This document shows, in pieces, positions 41,329 to 50,333 of a stretch of DNA of 64,000 nt. The first letter of the stretch is position 1. Each line of letters opens with the position of its first letter. A program made the translations under genes and the position numbers. The DNA is from Paraperibacillus marinus (GTDB taxonomy: Bacteria > Bacillota > Bacilli > Bacillales > DSM-1321). The stretch is taken from contig NZ_CP143542.1 in assembly GCF_046237605.1 (NCBI RefSeq), positions 1,302,001 to 1,366,000 of the forward strand, read 5' to 3'. The notes below the pieces were generated by a model. It was not told the DNA's origin. It saw nothing but the letters and a program-made list of their open reading frames with translations, and searched no databases.

Positions 41329-41973
41329 ATGGATAAGAAAGAAAGTTTGCGATTAATTTATTGTGTAATTGGTATTTTGATAATATTTCCTATAGTAATT
41401 AACTATTTAATGTATCTAAAGTTATTACCAGTCAAAGGAGAAATAAATACCTGGATTTCAACATTAGGCACTTTTTGGGGAGCTATCATTGGAGGGGTAA
41501 TTTCAGGGATATTGACTTTGGTAGGTGTCCGAAAATCTGTCGATGCATCTTTTAAAGGAATAGAAACAACAATTATGCATCAAGAGAAAGAAAGATACAA
41601 AGAAACAATTGGACCAAAATTAAATAAATTATATACGGTTAAAAGAGTTATTTATAAATTGGATAGAATGCTTCAATGTAGAAAATTTGGATGGAACGAA
41701 AATCATGAACCTGAGGATCCACAACAAATAGATAATGCAATCTACAATTTTATATTGCCACTCCATAATCAATTGTTAGAAGACGCTTCTTCAGTTGATT
41801 GGGAATTTTTCAATGAAATTGATTGCTTTGTAAAGACGTCAAGAAAACTAACTTTGCACCTTATAACTGAAGATTTGGATGAATTAGCGATTGTTGTTGA
41901 TAAACTTACCGAAACAATAGAAAACGTTCATGAGGCAAGATTAAAAGAAAAATTTAAAGAATCAAGTATCTAA
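41329..41973 (+). CDS. Two-TM membrane protein of unknown function
   Basis: A 214-residue protein with two TM helices (IYCVIGILIIFPIVINYLMYL and WISTLGTFWGAIIGGVISGI) and a ~140-residue helical cytosolic domain (KERYKETIGPKLNKLYTVKRVIYKL...). AAGGGGG precedes the ATG at 41329. It lies next to the AbiTii gene and shares its AT-rich composition. Membrane-anchored partners are common in phage exclusion systems, but no function can be shown. Confidence 0.65.
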   Translation: MDKKESLRLIYCVIGILIIFPIVINYLMYLKLLPVKGEINTWISTLGTFWGAIIGGVISGILTLVGVRKSVDASFKGIETTIMHQEKERYKETIGPKLNKLYTVKRVIYKLDRMLQCRKFGWNENHEPEDPQQIDNAIYNFILPLHNQLLEDASSVDWEFFNEIDCFVKTSRKLTLHLITEDLDELAIVVDKLTETIENVHEARLKEKFKESSI

Positions 41974-41999
41974 AGCATTTCTTTCGAGAGTGCTTTTTA
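41972..41999 (+). terminator. Terminator after the two-TM gene
   Basis: AAAGCA / TGCTTT with a 13-base loop and a following T run. Confidence 0.6.
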
Positions 42000-42104
42000 T
42001 TATAAAATGTGATGATTGAGGTGAGAAATACCGGAAGAACTTACATGTTTCAAATAGCCTGATTATATAGGTCTTTTGTGCTAGTATTGTACAGAGGTGA
42101 TTAA

Positions 42105-42938
42105 ATGGTGTTTGTTTCACCAATGCTATTGCACAAATCAGATCAGCCCTTTGAAGATGAAAATTACATTACTGAATTAAAGCTCGATGGCATCCGCTTA
42201 ACGCTATCCAAGTTTAATAATCAGATAAAGTTATATACTCGTCATAATAACGAGGTCACAAGTAAGTTTCCTGAGTTGCTGCAGGTAGATATACCAGACG
42301 GGACTATCCTGGATGGAGAAATTATTGTCAGCGATGTGGAAGGTAAACCAGACTTCGAGGCTATGATGGAAAGGTTCCAATCAAAAAGGTCATTACATAA
42401 GATTTATTTCTGTGTATTTGACGTTATTTACTACAAAGGGGATAAGGTGACATATTTACCCTTACTCGAAAGGAAAGAGCTATTACAATCCATTCTGGAG
42501 CCTTCAGAGCATATTGGATATTCTCAGTGGTTAACAGGTAATGCTTCTGCCTATTTCGAATTAGTGAAGCAGCAAGGACTTGAAGGGATAGTCCAGAAGA
42601 AAGCTGATTCAAAGTACCAGATTAATAAACGGTCCCAAGATTGGTTAAAGGTTATCAATTACCAATACACGGATGCATACATTACGGGATTCAGAAAAGA
42701 TGAATTCGGTGTTCTGATCGGTGTGGAAGATGGGGAACGAATTAAAGCAGCTGGCCTAATGGAGTTTATGACGCCGCAAGCAAGAAAACAATTCTATTCG
42801 ATGTACAGAGACTACATTCTGGAAGAGAATGATAAGTTCTTTTATTTGGATCCAAAGATAAAGTGTCGAGTTAAATTTAGAAACTATACAAAGGCCGGGC
42901 TCTTACGAATCCCTTCTTTTGTTAAATATATTTCCTAA
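42105..42938 (+). CDS. ATP-dependent DNA ligase
   Basis: A 277-residue LigD/LigB-type ligase core. The adenylated lysine is Lys26 in ELKLDGIR. Further nucleotidyltransferase motifs are LDGEII, FCVFDVIYY, EGIVQKKADS and WLKVINYQ. The remaining ~80 residues form an OB fold. It seals nicks in phage DNA. GAGGTGA precedes the ATG. Confidence 0.9.
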   Translation: MVFVSPMLLHKSDQPFEDENYITELKLDGIRLTLSKFNNQIKLYTRHNNEVTSKFPELLQVDIPDGTILDGEIIVSDVEGKPDFEAMMERFQSKRSLHKIYFCVFDVIYYKGDKVTYLPLLERKELLQSILEPSEHIGYSQWLTGNASAYFELVKQQGLEGIVQKKADSKYQINKRSQDWLKVINYQYTDAYITGFRKDEFGVLIGVEDGERIKAAGLMEFMTPQARKQFYSMYRDYILEENDKFFYLDPKIKCRVKFRNYTKAGLLRIPSFVKYIS

Positions 42939-42966
42939 ACGTCTATCACTCAGGTAGGCGTTTTTA
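42937..42966 (+). terminator. Terminator after the ligase gene
   Basis: AAACGTCTA / TAGGCGTTT with G-U pairs, 9-base loop, T run. Confidence 0.75.
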
Positions 42967-42989
42967 TTATGCCTAAAGAGGTGATTGAG

Positions 42990-43190
42990 GTGAAGATAGG
43001 TGACCACATAAGTAATCAAGACAGAAGTAAGCTAAAGCAAGTGACTGGCCAGATGAAGAAGAGGAAGGGTAAACGTAAGAAGAACCCTAAGCCTCAGGTA
43101 AAGAAGGATGAGCGTGTGGACTGGATAGATATCATGGGGATGAACCGGGATACCTATAAGCGTGTGGGAGGAGCTGTGAGGAGAAGGTAA
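42990..43190 (+). CDS. Small highly basic phage protein
   Basis: A 66-residue protein with a Lys/Arg cluster (MKKRKGKRKKNPKPQVKKDERV) that suggests nucleic-acid binding. GTG 42990 follows AAAGAGGTGATT. An in-frame ATG at 42969 sits in the tail of the ligase terminator and is less likely. Confidence 0.55.
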   Translation: MKIGDHISNQDRSKLKQVTGQMKKRKGKRKKNPKPQVKKDERVDWIDIMGMNRDTYKRVGGAVRRR

Positions 43191-43193
43191 TTA

Positions 43194-43228
43194 AAAAGAC
43201 TCAAGCATTTCATACTTGGGTCTTTTAA
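43194..43228. terminator. Terminator between convergent small genes
   Basis: AAAAGACTCAAG / CTTGGGTCTTTT with one G-U pair and a 9-base loop. A and T runs flank it, so it can work both ways, ending the basic-protein gene and the leftward KTSC gene. Confidence 0.75.
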
Positions 43229-43239
43229 GTAGAGTTTTA

Positions 43240-43446
43240 CTACACTCGTTGATATCGAAAAGCATCTTTAATGTATTCTGCATGATATTCACCTTTTGAA
43301 TATGCGTTCATTAGATTTCTATAAATATTATCAGGAACATTAAAATACTTATATGTGCCATTTTTAAACTGGATATAAAGAGTATTGGTTACATCATCGT
43401 ATCCAACGGCAACTAAGTTTGAAGATTGGACTCTTTGCATAATCAT
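43240..43446 (-). CDS. KTSC domain protein
   Basis: A 68-residue protein: SSNLVAVGYDDVTNTLYIQFKNGTYKYFNVP is the KTSC-domain pattern, found in small phage and bacterial proteins and fused to some nucleases; role unknown. AAGGAGGTGATAGTA precedes the ATG at 43446. It is on the minus strand inside a rightward phage region, so it can be expressed separately from the lytic operons. Confidence 0.82.
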   Translation of the reverse strand: MIMQRVQSSNLVAVGYDDVTNTLYIQFKNGTYKYFNVPDNIYRNLMNAYSKGEYHAEYIKDAFRYQRV

Positions 43447-43524
43447 TACTATCACCTCCTTATTTATACATTTCGACACTATATTTTTATGTCCTGTATT
43501 AAATTGGAAAAAAGTTGGTGAGCA

Positions 43525-43857
43525 ATGACTGAATACAAAACTAAAGAACAGAAGCGCAAGTTCTATGACAGTGGACCATGGAAGCAGCTGCGTGAACAGG
43601 TGAAGCTGCGTGACAATCACGAATGCCAGGAGTGTAAACGTAAGGGCCGAGTATCAATCGATACCAATGAATACAGTGAGAGTGCCAAGCGTAAGAAGAT
43701 TCAACTGGTGGTCCATCACATCAAGGAGCTCGAGCAGCATCCTAATCTTGCGCTAGACATTGATAACCTGGAGACCATCTGCGTGGGCTGCCATAACAAG
43801 GAGCATGGCAGGGAGTTTGGGAAGAAGGAACCTAAGTGGGATGATGAGAGGTGGTAA
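43525..43857 (+). CDS. HNH endonuclease of the packaging module
   Basis: A 110-residue HNH nuclease: CQECKRKGR, LVVHHIKELEQHP, and IDNLETICVGCHNKEHGR supply the HH, N, H and paired-Cys positions. Free-standing HNH proteins just upstream of terminase genes are required for cos cleavage in several siphoviruses with 3' cohesive ends. The P27-type terminase follows. Confidence 0.9.
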   Translation: MTEYKTKEQKRKFYDSGPWKQLREQVKLRDNHECQECKRKGRVSIDTNEYSESAKRKKIQLVVHHIKELEQHPNLALDIDNLETICVGCHNKEHGREFGKKEPKWDDERW

Positions 43858-43862
43858 TGAGT

Positions 43863-44039
43863 TTAAAATTTCTCTTTTTTAATACGATTCCAGGTGAATA
43901 CAAAAAGAAAAAATACAGTATAACAAATTACTAATTTAATTAATTGATTCAGTATCCATAAATGAGATATCTCAATACCTTTCATAGCATCTAAAGTAAT
44001 ATAAACAATAAAAATAGTAATCAATATTTTTTTATCCAT
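43863..44039 (-). CDS. 58-residue two-TM protein
   Basis: A minus-strand frame MDKKILITIFIVYITLDAMK...LIKLVICYTVFFLFVFTWNR: two hydrophobic helices with basic ends. AAAGGA six bases before the ATG and an upstream TATAAT support a real gene. Very AT-rich, it lies in the gap between HNH and the terminase genes. A lysogenic-conversion or exclusion role is possible but not shown. Confidence 0.6.
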   Translation of the reverse strand: MDKKILITIFIVYITLDAMKGIEISHLWILNQLIKLVICYTVFFLFVFTWNRIKKEKF

Positions 44040-44076
44040 AGTTCGTCCTTTGGTTACTGAAGTATTTTGCTAGGTT

Positions 44077-44105
44077 ATTATACCGCTTTATAAAATACTG
44101 AGAAA
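44077..44105 (-). promoter_or_regulatory. Promoter of the 58-residue gene
   Basis: On the minus strand TATAAT (complement of 44077-44082) with a 17-bp spacer and a weak -35 TTTCTC (44100-44105). Confidence 0.45.
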
Positions 44106-44170
44106 CCCCCCGGTCAAAACTTTTGGCCTTTTTTTCGTTCCGGGGCACCGGGGAGGGGGCTCGATTTTCC
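44106..44170. other. Candidate cos/packaging site
   Basis: A short GC-rich block (CCCCCCGG, then TTCCGGGGCACCGGGGAGG and GGGGCTCG) inside AT-rich DNA, between the HNH gene and terS. CCGGGG occurs twice. In HNH-terminase phages the cohesive site lies in exactly this interval. The cut positions cannot be read from sequence alone. Confidence 0.5.
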
Positions 44171-44213
44171 AGATTTATAGCGAAATTTTTCTCACATAAG
44201 GGGGGTGGGTGCG

Positions 44214-44537
44214 ATGGCAGTCAACATTACAGAGCTCAAAAAACAATTAATGACCCGAATTGATGCTACCGATTTTGTCCAGGTGGATAAGGTGGACCGG
44301 TATATCGATTTGGTCAAATCCTTCAGGCGGATCAGTAAAATTATCAGCAAAGAAGGCGAGACGATTGTTACCGAAAACGGAAAGCAAAGGTTTCTGAAAG
44401 CCCATCCCCTTATTGGGGAACGTAATAAAATAAACGCCTCTTTGTTGAGTATTGAGAAATCTCTGGGAGGTAAGCCTGGGGATGATGATCCAGATGACAA
44501 AAAGAAGCCCAAATACAATGCAAGTGATCTTATATGA
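44214..44537 (+). CDS. Terminase small subunit, P27 family
   Basis: A 107-residue DNA-recognition subunit of the packaging motor. It has FRRISKIISKEGETIVTENGKQ and KAHPLIGERNKINASLLSIEKSLGG, the usual P27 layout. GGGGGGTG precedes ATG 44214. It overlaps the large subunit by 4 bases. Confidence 0.88.
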   Translation: MAVNITELKKQLMTRIDATDFVQVDKVDRYIDLVKSFRRISKIISKEGETIVTENGKQRFLKAHPLIGERNKINASLLSIEKSLGGKPGDDDPDDKKKPKYNASDLI

Positions 44538-46168
44538 TCCGTCAGAAGTATGTAGATGAGTATATCGCTTTATATGAATCTGGAAAAATCAAACTCAATA
44601 AAGAACGTGTCAATTTAATCAAGTTTTTGAGGGTGCATGTTCTAAGCCGGGATGATCTTTATTTCGATGAAGAGCAGATTGATAACTTTAAAAGGTTCAC
44701 TGAAAAATGGTATTTCCCCTTAGAACCGTTTCAAATGTTCATAGCAGCATTTGTGTTTCTCTACTACAAAACAAATGACCGGAACTTCTTCCGGAAGTTC
44801 TTAATTATGATGGGCCGCGGCGGCGGTAAAAACGGTCTGATTACTGCTTTGTGCCAGTTTTTCATTAGTCAGCTGCATGGCATTCCGAAATATAACGTAT
44901 CGATCGTGGCCAACTCTGAAGACCAGGCCAAAACATCTTTCCAGGAGATGTACGATACCATTGACGGCAATCCGATTTTGGAGGAAATGTTCTATAAAAC
45001 CAAGGTGGAGATCAAGGATAATTCCACCAAAAGTATTGTTAAATATAGAACCTCTAATGCATCCACAAAAGATGGTCTTCGTGATGGCTGCGTTATTTAC
45101 GATGAGATACATCAATACGAAAACAATGAAGTTGTCAGGGTTTTCTCCAGTGGTTTGGGGAAAGTGAGAAATCCCCGAGAGTTCTTTATTGGTACAGACG
45201 GATATGTGCGGGACGGGTACCTCGATAAAATGAAAGAGCGGGCCCAGAACATTCTGGAAGAAAGGGACATTACAGATTCACTCTTTCCGTTTATCTGCAA
45301 GCTGGACATTGCTGAAGAAGTCGAAGATCAAAGCAATTGGGAAAAATCTAATCCTATGTTTTGTGAGCCTAGAAGCGATTATGCTGAAGGGCTTTTTTAC
45401 ATTGTTCAAGAAGAATTCCGGGACCTGGCAAACGATCCGTCCAATCGTGAAGAATTCATGACTAAACGGATGAACATTCCGATTGAAGATTTAACCCGGT
45501 CGGTTGCGCCGTGGGAAGATATAATAGCGACAGATAGACCGATTCCGGACTTAACGCACAAGCTCGCCGTGGGCGGTCTCGACTTCGCCAGCATCAAAGA
45601 CTTCGCGGCCGTTGGGCTGCTGTTTAAATATCAGGGTGATTATATCTGGAAAACACATTCATTTGTTAGGAAAGGTTTCTTGGATGCTGTGAAGTTGAAG
45701 GCCCCTATCAATGAATGGGAGCATCAGGGACTTCTGACTATAGTTGATGAGCCAGTAATATCAATCACCAATATTGTGGACTGGTTCGTAGAAATGCGTG
45801 AGATTTACGGTGTGGACACCATAGTCGCTGATACCTTTAGGTTGGATTTGGTTAAATCATCACTAGAAGCGGAAGGGTTTAACTTGTTGTACATTCGAAA
45901 TCCCAAAGCCATTCATTCTTTGCTTGCTCCTCGAGTTGAAACGTTATTTGCAAACCATCAAATTATCTTTGGAGATAATCCGTTGATGCGCTGGTACACA
46001 AATAATGTTGAGGTGAAAATAAAAAAAGATGGTAACAAAGAGTATCTGAAAAAAGACGAATACCGGAGAAAGACAGACGGCTTCCAGGCATTCATCCACG
46101 CGCTATGGCAGGCAGACAAAATCCTTGTGGATGAAATGGACTTTTTGCTATCGGATATTAATTTTTAA
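44534..46168 (+). CDS. Terminase large subunit
   Basis: A 544-residue packaging ATPase-nuclease. The Walker A-like loop is MGRGGGKN, Walker B is CVIYDEIHQ, and the nuclease domain begins GGLDFASIKDF with further acidic residues at VADTFRLD and RRKTDGFQAF. It translocates concatemeric DNA into the procapsid and cuts it. Confidence 0.95.
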   Translation: MIRQKYVDEYIALYESGKIKLNKERVNLIKFLRVHVLSRDDLYFDEEQIDNFKRFTEKWYFPLEPFQMFIAAFVFLYYKTNDRNFFRKFLIMMGRGGGKNGLITALCQFFISQLHGIPKYNVSIVANSEDQAKTSFQEMYDTIDGNPILEEMFYKTKVEIKDNSTKSIVKYRTSNASTKDGLRDGCVIYDEIHQYENNEVVRVFSSGLGKVRNPREFFIGTDGYVRDGYLDKMKERAQNILEERDITDSLFPFICKLDIAEEVEDQSNWEKSNPMFCEPRSDYAEGLFYIVQEEFRDLANDPSNREEFMTKRMNIPIEDLTRSVAPWEDIIATDRPIPDLTHKLAVGGLDFASIKDFAAVGLLFKYQGDYIWKTHSFVRKGFLDAVKLKAPINEWEHQGLLTIVDEPVISITNIVDWFVEMREIYGVDTIVADTFRLDLVKSSLEAEGFNLLYIRNPKAIHSLLAPRVETLFANHQIIFGDNPLMRWYTNNVEVKIKKDGNKEYLKKDEYRRKTDGFQAFIHALWQADKILVDEMDFLLSDINF

Positions 46169-46182
46169 AAGGAGGTGAGAAA

Positions 46183-47334
46183 TTGGGATGGTTAGCAGAT
46201 GTATTAAGAAGGAATAGTGAACTCGAATCAATGTTTGACCTGGATTTTGTACAAGACACCTCCAGCAGGATTTATATGAAAAAGCTTGCGATTGATACAT
46301 GTGTGGCATTCCTGGGGAGAACAATCAGTCAATCCGAATTCAGGGTTCGGAACGGTACAGAGTTTGTTAAAGATGAACTTTACTATCGTTTAAATGTAAG
46401 GCCAAACAAAAACATGACGGCAAGCACCTTTTGGCAAACCTTCATTCACAAATTGGTGTATGACAACGAGTGTTTAATTATCCAGGCCGATGACGGTGAT
46501 CTTCTTATAGCTGATGACTTTGAACATAATGAATATGCAGTATTCGATGATACATTTACCAAAGTTAAGGTGAAAGAATACGAATTCAAACGAAGTTTTC
46601 TTCAAAATGAGGTAATTCACTTAAGAAATAGCAATGAAAAATTGTCTACCTTAGTGGATGGTTTATTCAAAGACTTCGGAGACTTATTCGGCCGGCTGCT
46701 TGATTTTCAGATGCGAAAAAATCAAATAAGATCCACGGTAACAATTGAGGGGTTAACCGGGACCGACGAAGAGAAAACGAAAAAAATCCAGTCCTATATT
46801 GATAGGGTCTATAAAGCGATTTATGAAAAGGCCGTAGCTATTGTCCCTCAACAAAAGGGATTTAATTACGAAGAGAAACAGCAAGGTCAATCTAATGGAC
46901 CTGCAAACAGTGTGGATGACCTCAATAAGGTTACTAGCGGTTTTTTGGATCAAGTAGCAACGGCTATTGGGATACCTACCAGTTTGTTGCATGGTGATAT
47001 GGCCGATGTAGAGAAGCAAACCAAAAATTATATGCTTTTCACTGTTAGTCCTTTGTTGAAAAAAATTAAGGATGAAGCAGATGTTAAATTCTTCACCAAG
47101 GAAGATTATCTGAAAGGAAAATGCATTGATATTTGGCAGGTTTCCTATCAGAATATTTTTGACTTGGCAACAGCAATAGATAAGATTCGCGCTTCCGGAA
47201 TCATGAATGGTAATGAAATTAGAAGTAAGTTTGGCCTGGAAAGGGTGGACGATCCAATGCTAGATAAATACGTTATGACGAAAAACTATTCCGAGGTAAT
47301 TGAAGGAGGTGATAATCAGAATGACAATTCGTAG
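46183..47334 (+). CDS. Portal protein, HK97 type
   Basis: A 383-residue protein forming the dodecameric DNA channel at one capsid vertex. SSRIYMKKLAIDTCVAFLGRTISQSEF and LNVRPNKNMTASTFWQTFIHKLVYDNE are typical portal core segments. TTG start after GGAGGTGAG. It overlaps the protease gene by 14 bases. Confidence 0.92.
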   Translation: MGWLADVLRRNSELESMFDLDFVQDTSSRIYMKKLAIDTCVAFLGRTISQSEFRVRNGTEFVKDELYYRLNVRPNKNMTASTFWQTFIHKLVYDNECLIIQADDGDLLIADDFEHNEYAVFDDTFTKVKVKEYEFKRSFLQNEVIHLRNSNEKLSTLVDGLFKDFGDLFGRLLDFQMRKNQIRSTVTIEGLTGTDEEKTKKIQSYIDRVYKAIYEKAVAIVPQQKGFNYEEKQQGQSNGPANSVDDLNKVTSGFLDQVATAIGIPTSLLHGDMADVEKQTKNYMLFTVSPLLKKIKDEADVKFFTKEDYLKGKCIDIWQVSYQNIFDLATAIDKIRASGIMNGNEIRSKFGLERVDDPMLDKYVMTKNYSEVIEGGDNQNDNS

Positions 47335-48088
47335 TAGTTTTTTTGAAAGGTTCAAAAATCAGCAATATATTGAACAGTTAAAAAAGATTCCCCATAAATT
47401 TAGCGCTATCCACAATGAAGAATCTAGTACAACAGAAATAACGGTTTATGGAGTAATTGGTGATTCATGGTGGGAAGATTCTGTTTCGGCAAGTGATATT
47501 GACAATGCTCTAAAACAAGCTGGTAACAATGATATTCTAATCAATTTGAACAGCCCTGGTGGTGATGCTTTTGATGGTATTAGTATCTATAACCGTTTGA
47601 AGCGACATACAGGTAAGGTGAAAGTCCATGTGGATGGTTGGGCGTGCTCAGCTGCATCTATAATCGCTATGGCAGCAGACGAATTAATAATGGGTACTGG
47701 ATCGATGATTATGATTCATGAGGGTTCGACTATTGCATGGGGTAAGAAAGGTGACTTTTTAAAAACTGCCGACATGTTATCTAAACTAGATGATTCTATC
47801 GTCGATATTTACATGACAAAAGCAACTAAAGAACGCGATGAAATTGTTTCTTTAGTTGAAAACGAAACTTGGTTTACGGCAAATGAGGCCATAGATATCG
47901 GATTTGCAAATCAAGTTCAAGAATCCACTACTTCTGCAACTGCTGCAAGTACAATGAAAATCGATCAACAGCAGATTCAAGAAATCATTAAAGCAGTTAC
48001 AAATAATTTAAAACAAAATAATAATCAAACAAATGAACCTGCTCCACCTGCACCAGTGCAGACGAAGCGTAAAGGGTTCATTTTTTAA
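47321..48088 (+). CDS. ClpP-like head maturation protease
   Basis: A 255-residue serine protease that processes the capsid during assembly. INLNSPGGDAFDGISIY precedes Ser110 (GWACSAAS) and His133 (MIHEGS). GGAGGTGAT lies before ATG 47321. The tail (PAPPAPVQTKRKGFIF) is likely flexible. Confidence 0.92.
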   Translation: MTIRSSFFERFKNQQYIEQLKKIPHKFSAIHNEESSTTEITVYGVIGDSWWEDSVSASDIDNALKQAGNNDILINLNSPGGDAFDGISIYNRLKRHTGKVKVHVDGWACSAASIIAMAADELIMGTGSMIMIHEGSTIAWGKKGDFLKTADMLSKLDDSIVDIYMTKATKERDEIVSLVENETWFTANEAIDIGFANQVQESTTSATAASTMKIDQQQIQEIIKAVTNNLKQNNNQTNEPAPPAPVQTKRKGFIF

Positions 48089-48113
48089 TTGAAAAATTGG
48101 AGGAATGTATAAA

Positions 48114-49280
48114 ATGGTCATGACCTTTCAAAACAAGAAAATGGAAAATTTCGAAGCTAAAAAAGAAGCTTATATGAATTTGGTAAAAGCAGAAGAGCAG
48201 GACAGCGCTAAATTAGCTGCAGCCTGGAATGAAATGCAGGACGCCCTTGCAAATGACTTATCAGATAAAATCACTGACCAAGTCCGCACACAGCATATGG
48301 ACGCACAAATTTTATCTGCCCGCGGCCAAAACGTACTTACTTCTGAAGAAATGAAGTTTTTCAATGAAGTTGTACAAAGTGGCGGTTTCAATGAGGATTC
48401 TATTCTACCAGTAACCACACAAGATCGAGTATTTGATGATCTTATTGCTGCCCACCCATTGCTTGACGCGATTGGCCTTCAGGATCTTGGAGCTGTAACG
48501 CGTTTTATCAAATCAGACCCAACCAAGGCTTATGCATGGGGTGCGTTGTTCGGGGATATTAAGGGACAAGTAAGTGCAGCCTTCAGTGAAGAACAAATTG
48601 GCCAATTGAAGCTCACTGCTTTCGCAGTAATTCCGAAGGATATGTTGGAACTTGGGCCAGTATGGGTGGAACGTTATGTTCGTAATCTACTGGTTGAATC
48701 TTATTCAGTTGGATTGGAATATGGTCTTGTAAATGGCCGTGGCCCTGCACAAAATGAACCAATTGGTTTGATGAAAGATGTTAATGCTGAAACAGGTGCT
48801 GTCACAACTAAAACTTCTTCAGGTACCTTAACTTTTGCTCCTTCCCAATTTGGTGAAACAGTTGCCGGAGAACTTCATGATGTTATAAAGGCATTAGCTA
48901 CATCTGCTTCCGGCGGGGCTCGGAAAGTCTTAAATAAAGTAGTGATGGTGGTAAACCCGATTGATGCTATTAGTGTACAAGCCCGAAATACAATCCAAAC
49001 AGCCAATGGCCAATGGGTAACAGCCTTACCATACAATATTCAAGTTGTGGAATCAGAAGAAATTCCAGAAAATCGATCTTTGTTCTTTGTTAAGGGCGAA
49101 TATCTAGCTGCAGTAGCTGGAGGATACAAAACAAATAAATTTGATCAAACGTTGGCTATTGAAGATGCCATGTTATATACAATCAAACAATTCGCGAACG
49201 GTAAACCAAGCGATAACAAAACAGCGCTGCTATATACTCTGGATATTCAATTTACTGCTTCAGCGCCTGCAGGAGCATAA
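48114..49280 (+). CDS. Major capsid protein, HK97 fold
   Basis: A 388-residue capsid protein. The N-terminal ~100 residues are a helical, charged scaffold (delta) domain, normally removed by the protease just upstream. The HK97-like core begins near FNEDSILPVTTQDRVF and holds EYGLVNGRGPAQNEPIGLM. ATG 48114 has better spacing to GGAGG than the ATG at 48105. Confidence 0.93.
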   Translation: MVMTFQNKKMENFEAKKEAYMNLVKAEEQDSAKLAAAWNEMQDALANDLSDKITDQVRTQHMDAQILSARGQNVLTSEEMKFFNEVVQSGGFNEDSILPVTTQDRVFDDLIAAHPLLDAIGLQDLGAVTRFIKSDPTKAYAWGALFGDIKGQVSAAFSEEQIGQLKLTAFAVIPKDMLELGPVWVERYVRNLLVESYSVGLEYGLVNGRGPAQNEPIGLMKDVNAETGAVTTKTSSGTLTFAPSQFGETVAGELHDVIKALATSASGGARKVLNKVVMVVNPIDAISVQARNTIQTANGQWVTALPYNIQVVESEEIPENRSLFFVKGEYLAAVAGGYKTNKFDQTLAIEDAMLYTIKQFANGKPSDNKTALLYTLDIQFTASAPAGA

Positions 49281-49295
49281 ACGGAGGTGGTCTGA

Positions 49296-49592
49296 TTGAT
49301 CACGCCTGAAATTGTAGAAGAATTCAAGAGAAGTATGCATATTACGCATTCCTCGGAGGATATCCACCTGAAAGGGTTACTATCCTCTTCTTATAAGGCG
49401 ATTAAACGGGATTGCGGAGAGTTCGATATTGAAGAGAATGAAATGGGTAAAGAGCTTGTCTTCGGGCGTGCTCGGTATGCCTATAACGATTCTCTGGAGT
49501 TCTTCCAAAAGAACTTTCTGAGTGAGCTCCATAGCTTTTCTTTTACCTTGCTGCCTGATCCGGAGGAAGGTGATTTAATTGATCCGATTTGA
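49296..49592 (+). CDS. Head-tail connector (gp6-like)
   Basis: A 98-residue helical protein (LKGLLSSSYKAIKRDCGEFDI... LVFGRARYAYNDSLEFF) with the adaptor gp6/QLRG-type fold that docks on the portal ring. TTG start after GGAGGTGG. It overlaps the next gene. Confidence 0.83.
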   Translation: MITPEIVEEFKRSMHITHSSEDIHLKGLLSSSYKAIKRDCGEFDIEENEMGKELVFGRARYAYNDSLEFFQKNFLSELHSFSFTLLPDPEEGDLIDPI

Positions 49593-49944
49593 GTATAGGA
49601 AACCCCTGGTAAAATCCGGGGACTTGAGAACACCAGTAACATTTTATGAGTACGCAGCCAATGACGGCCCGGAGCCGGGGGAATCTGAAAGCAGAACACT
49701 TCATAAGGCTTGGGCGAAAGTGGACTCCGTCTGGATGAAGGACATGGAGCAGGCAAAATCCAATGGCACCTTATCTGATGTGACCATTATCATAAGAGAT
49801 CCGCAGGCCGACTATATCCCAGGCAATGGACACTATTTGTCTATAGATGATCCGCAATACCAGGACAAGCGCTATAACATCAAGCATGTCCAGCCTGACT
49901 TTAATAGGCAGTTTATCACCATTGTGGCAGGCCTTGAATCATGA
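49579..49944 (+). CDS. Head closure protein
   Basis: A 121-residue beta-rich protein (LRTPVTFYEYAAND...KAWAKVDSVWMKDMEQ) of the SPP1 gp16/head-tail joining family, which closes the connector. TTG start overlapping the end of the gp6-like gene. Confidence 0.83.
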   Translation: MIRFEYRKPLVKSGDLRTPVTFYEYAANDGPEPGESESRTLHKAWAKVDSVWMKDMEQAKSNGTLSDVTIIIRDPQADYIPGNGHYLSIDDPQYQDKRYNIKHVQPDFNRQFITIVAGLES

Positions 49945-50333
49945 GTGTGAAAATAACTGGTGAAGCCAGGCTGTTAGCTGAATTGGAAAAGAGATTCGGA
50001 AAGTTGGCTGTGCAGCGTGTGAGCGATAAGGCCCTGAGGCGGGGAGCGCAGGTATTCGTTGAAGAACTCAAACGGCACTTTGAAACCTTCAAGGACACTG
50101 GAGCCTCCATTGATGAGATCACAATATCTGAACCAATGACTGTGGGATCTGCTAGGACGATTAAAGTCCACTGGCGGGGCCCTAAAGGTCGTTATCGGAT
50201 TATCCATCTTAATGAGTTTGGCACCGTGAAAAATCCTAACCCTCCGGGGAAAGGAGCCATTGCCAGAGCATTGAGAAATGCGGAAGGCGCATACCGGGCA
50301 GCGATCAAAAGGGCAGTGCAGGAGGGATTTTAA
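49941..50333 (+). CDS. HK97 gp10-like tail component
   Basis: A 130-residue protein with VSDKALRRGAQVFVEELKRHF and YRIIHLNEFGTVKNPNPPGKG, the pattern of the HK97 gp10 family at the head-tail interface. It overlaps both neighbours by one to four bases. Confidence 0.85.
   Translation: MSVKITGEARLLAELEKRFGKLAVQRVSDKALRRGAQVFVEELKRHFETFKDTGASIDEITISEPMTVGSARTIKVHWRGPKGRYRIIHLNEFGTVKNPNPPGKGAIARALRNAEGAYRAAIKRAVQEGF

Noticed and set aside
42061..42104. SOS (LexA) or sigma-A promoter for the DNA ligase
   Set aside because: No CGAAC-N4-GTTC site and no -35/-10 pair with usable spacing.
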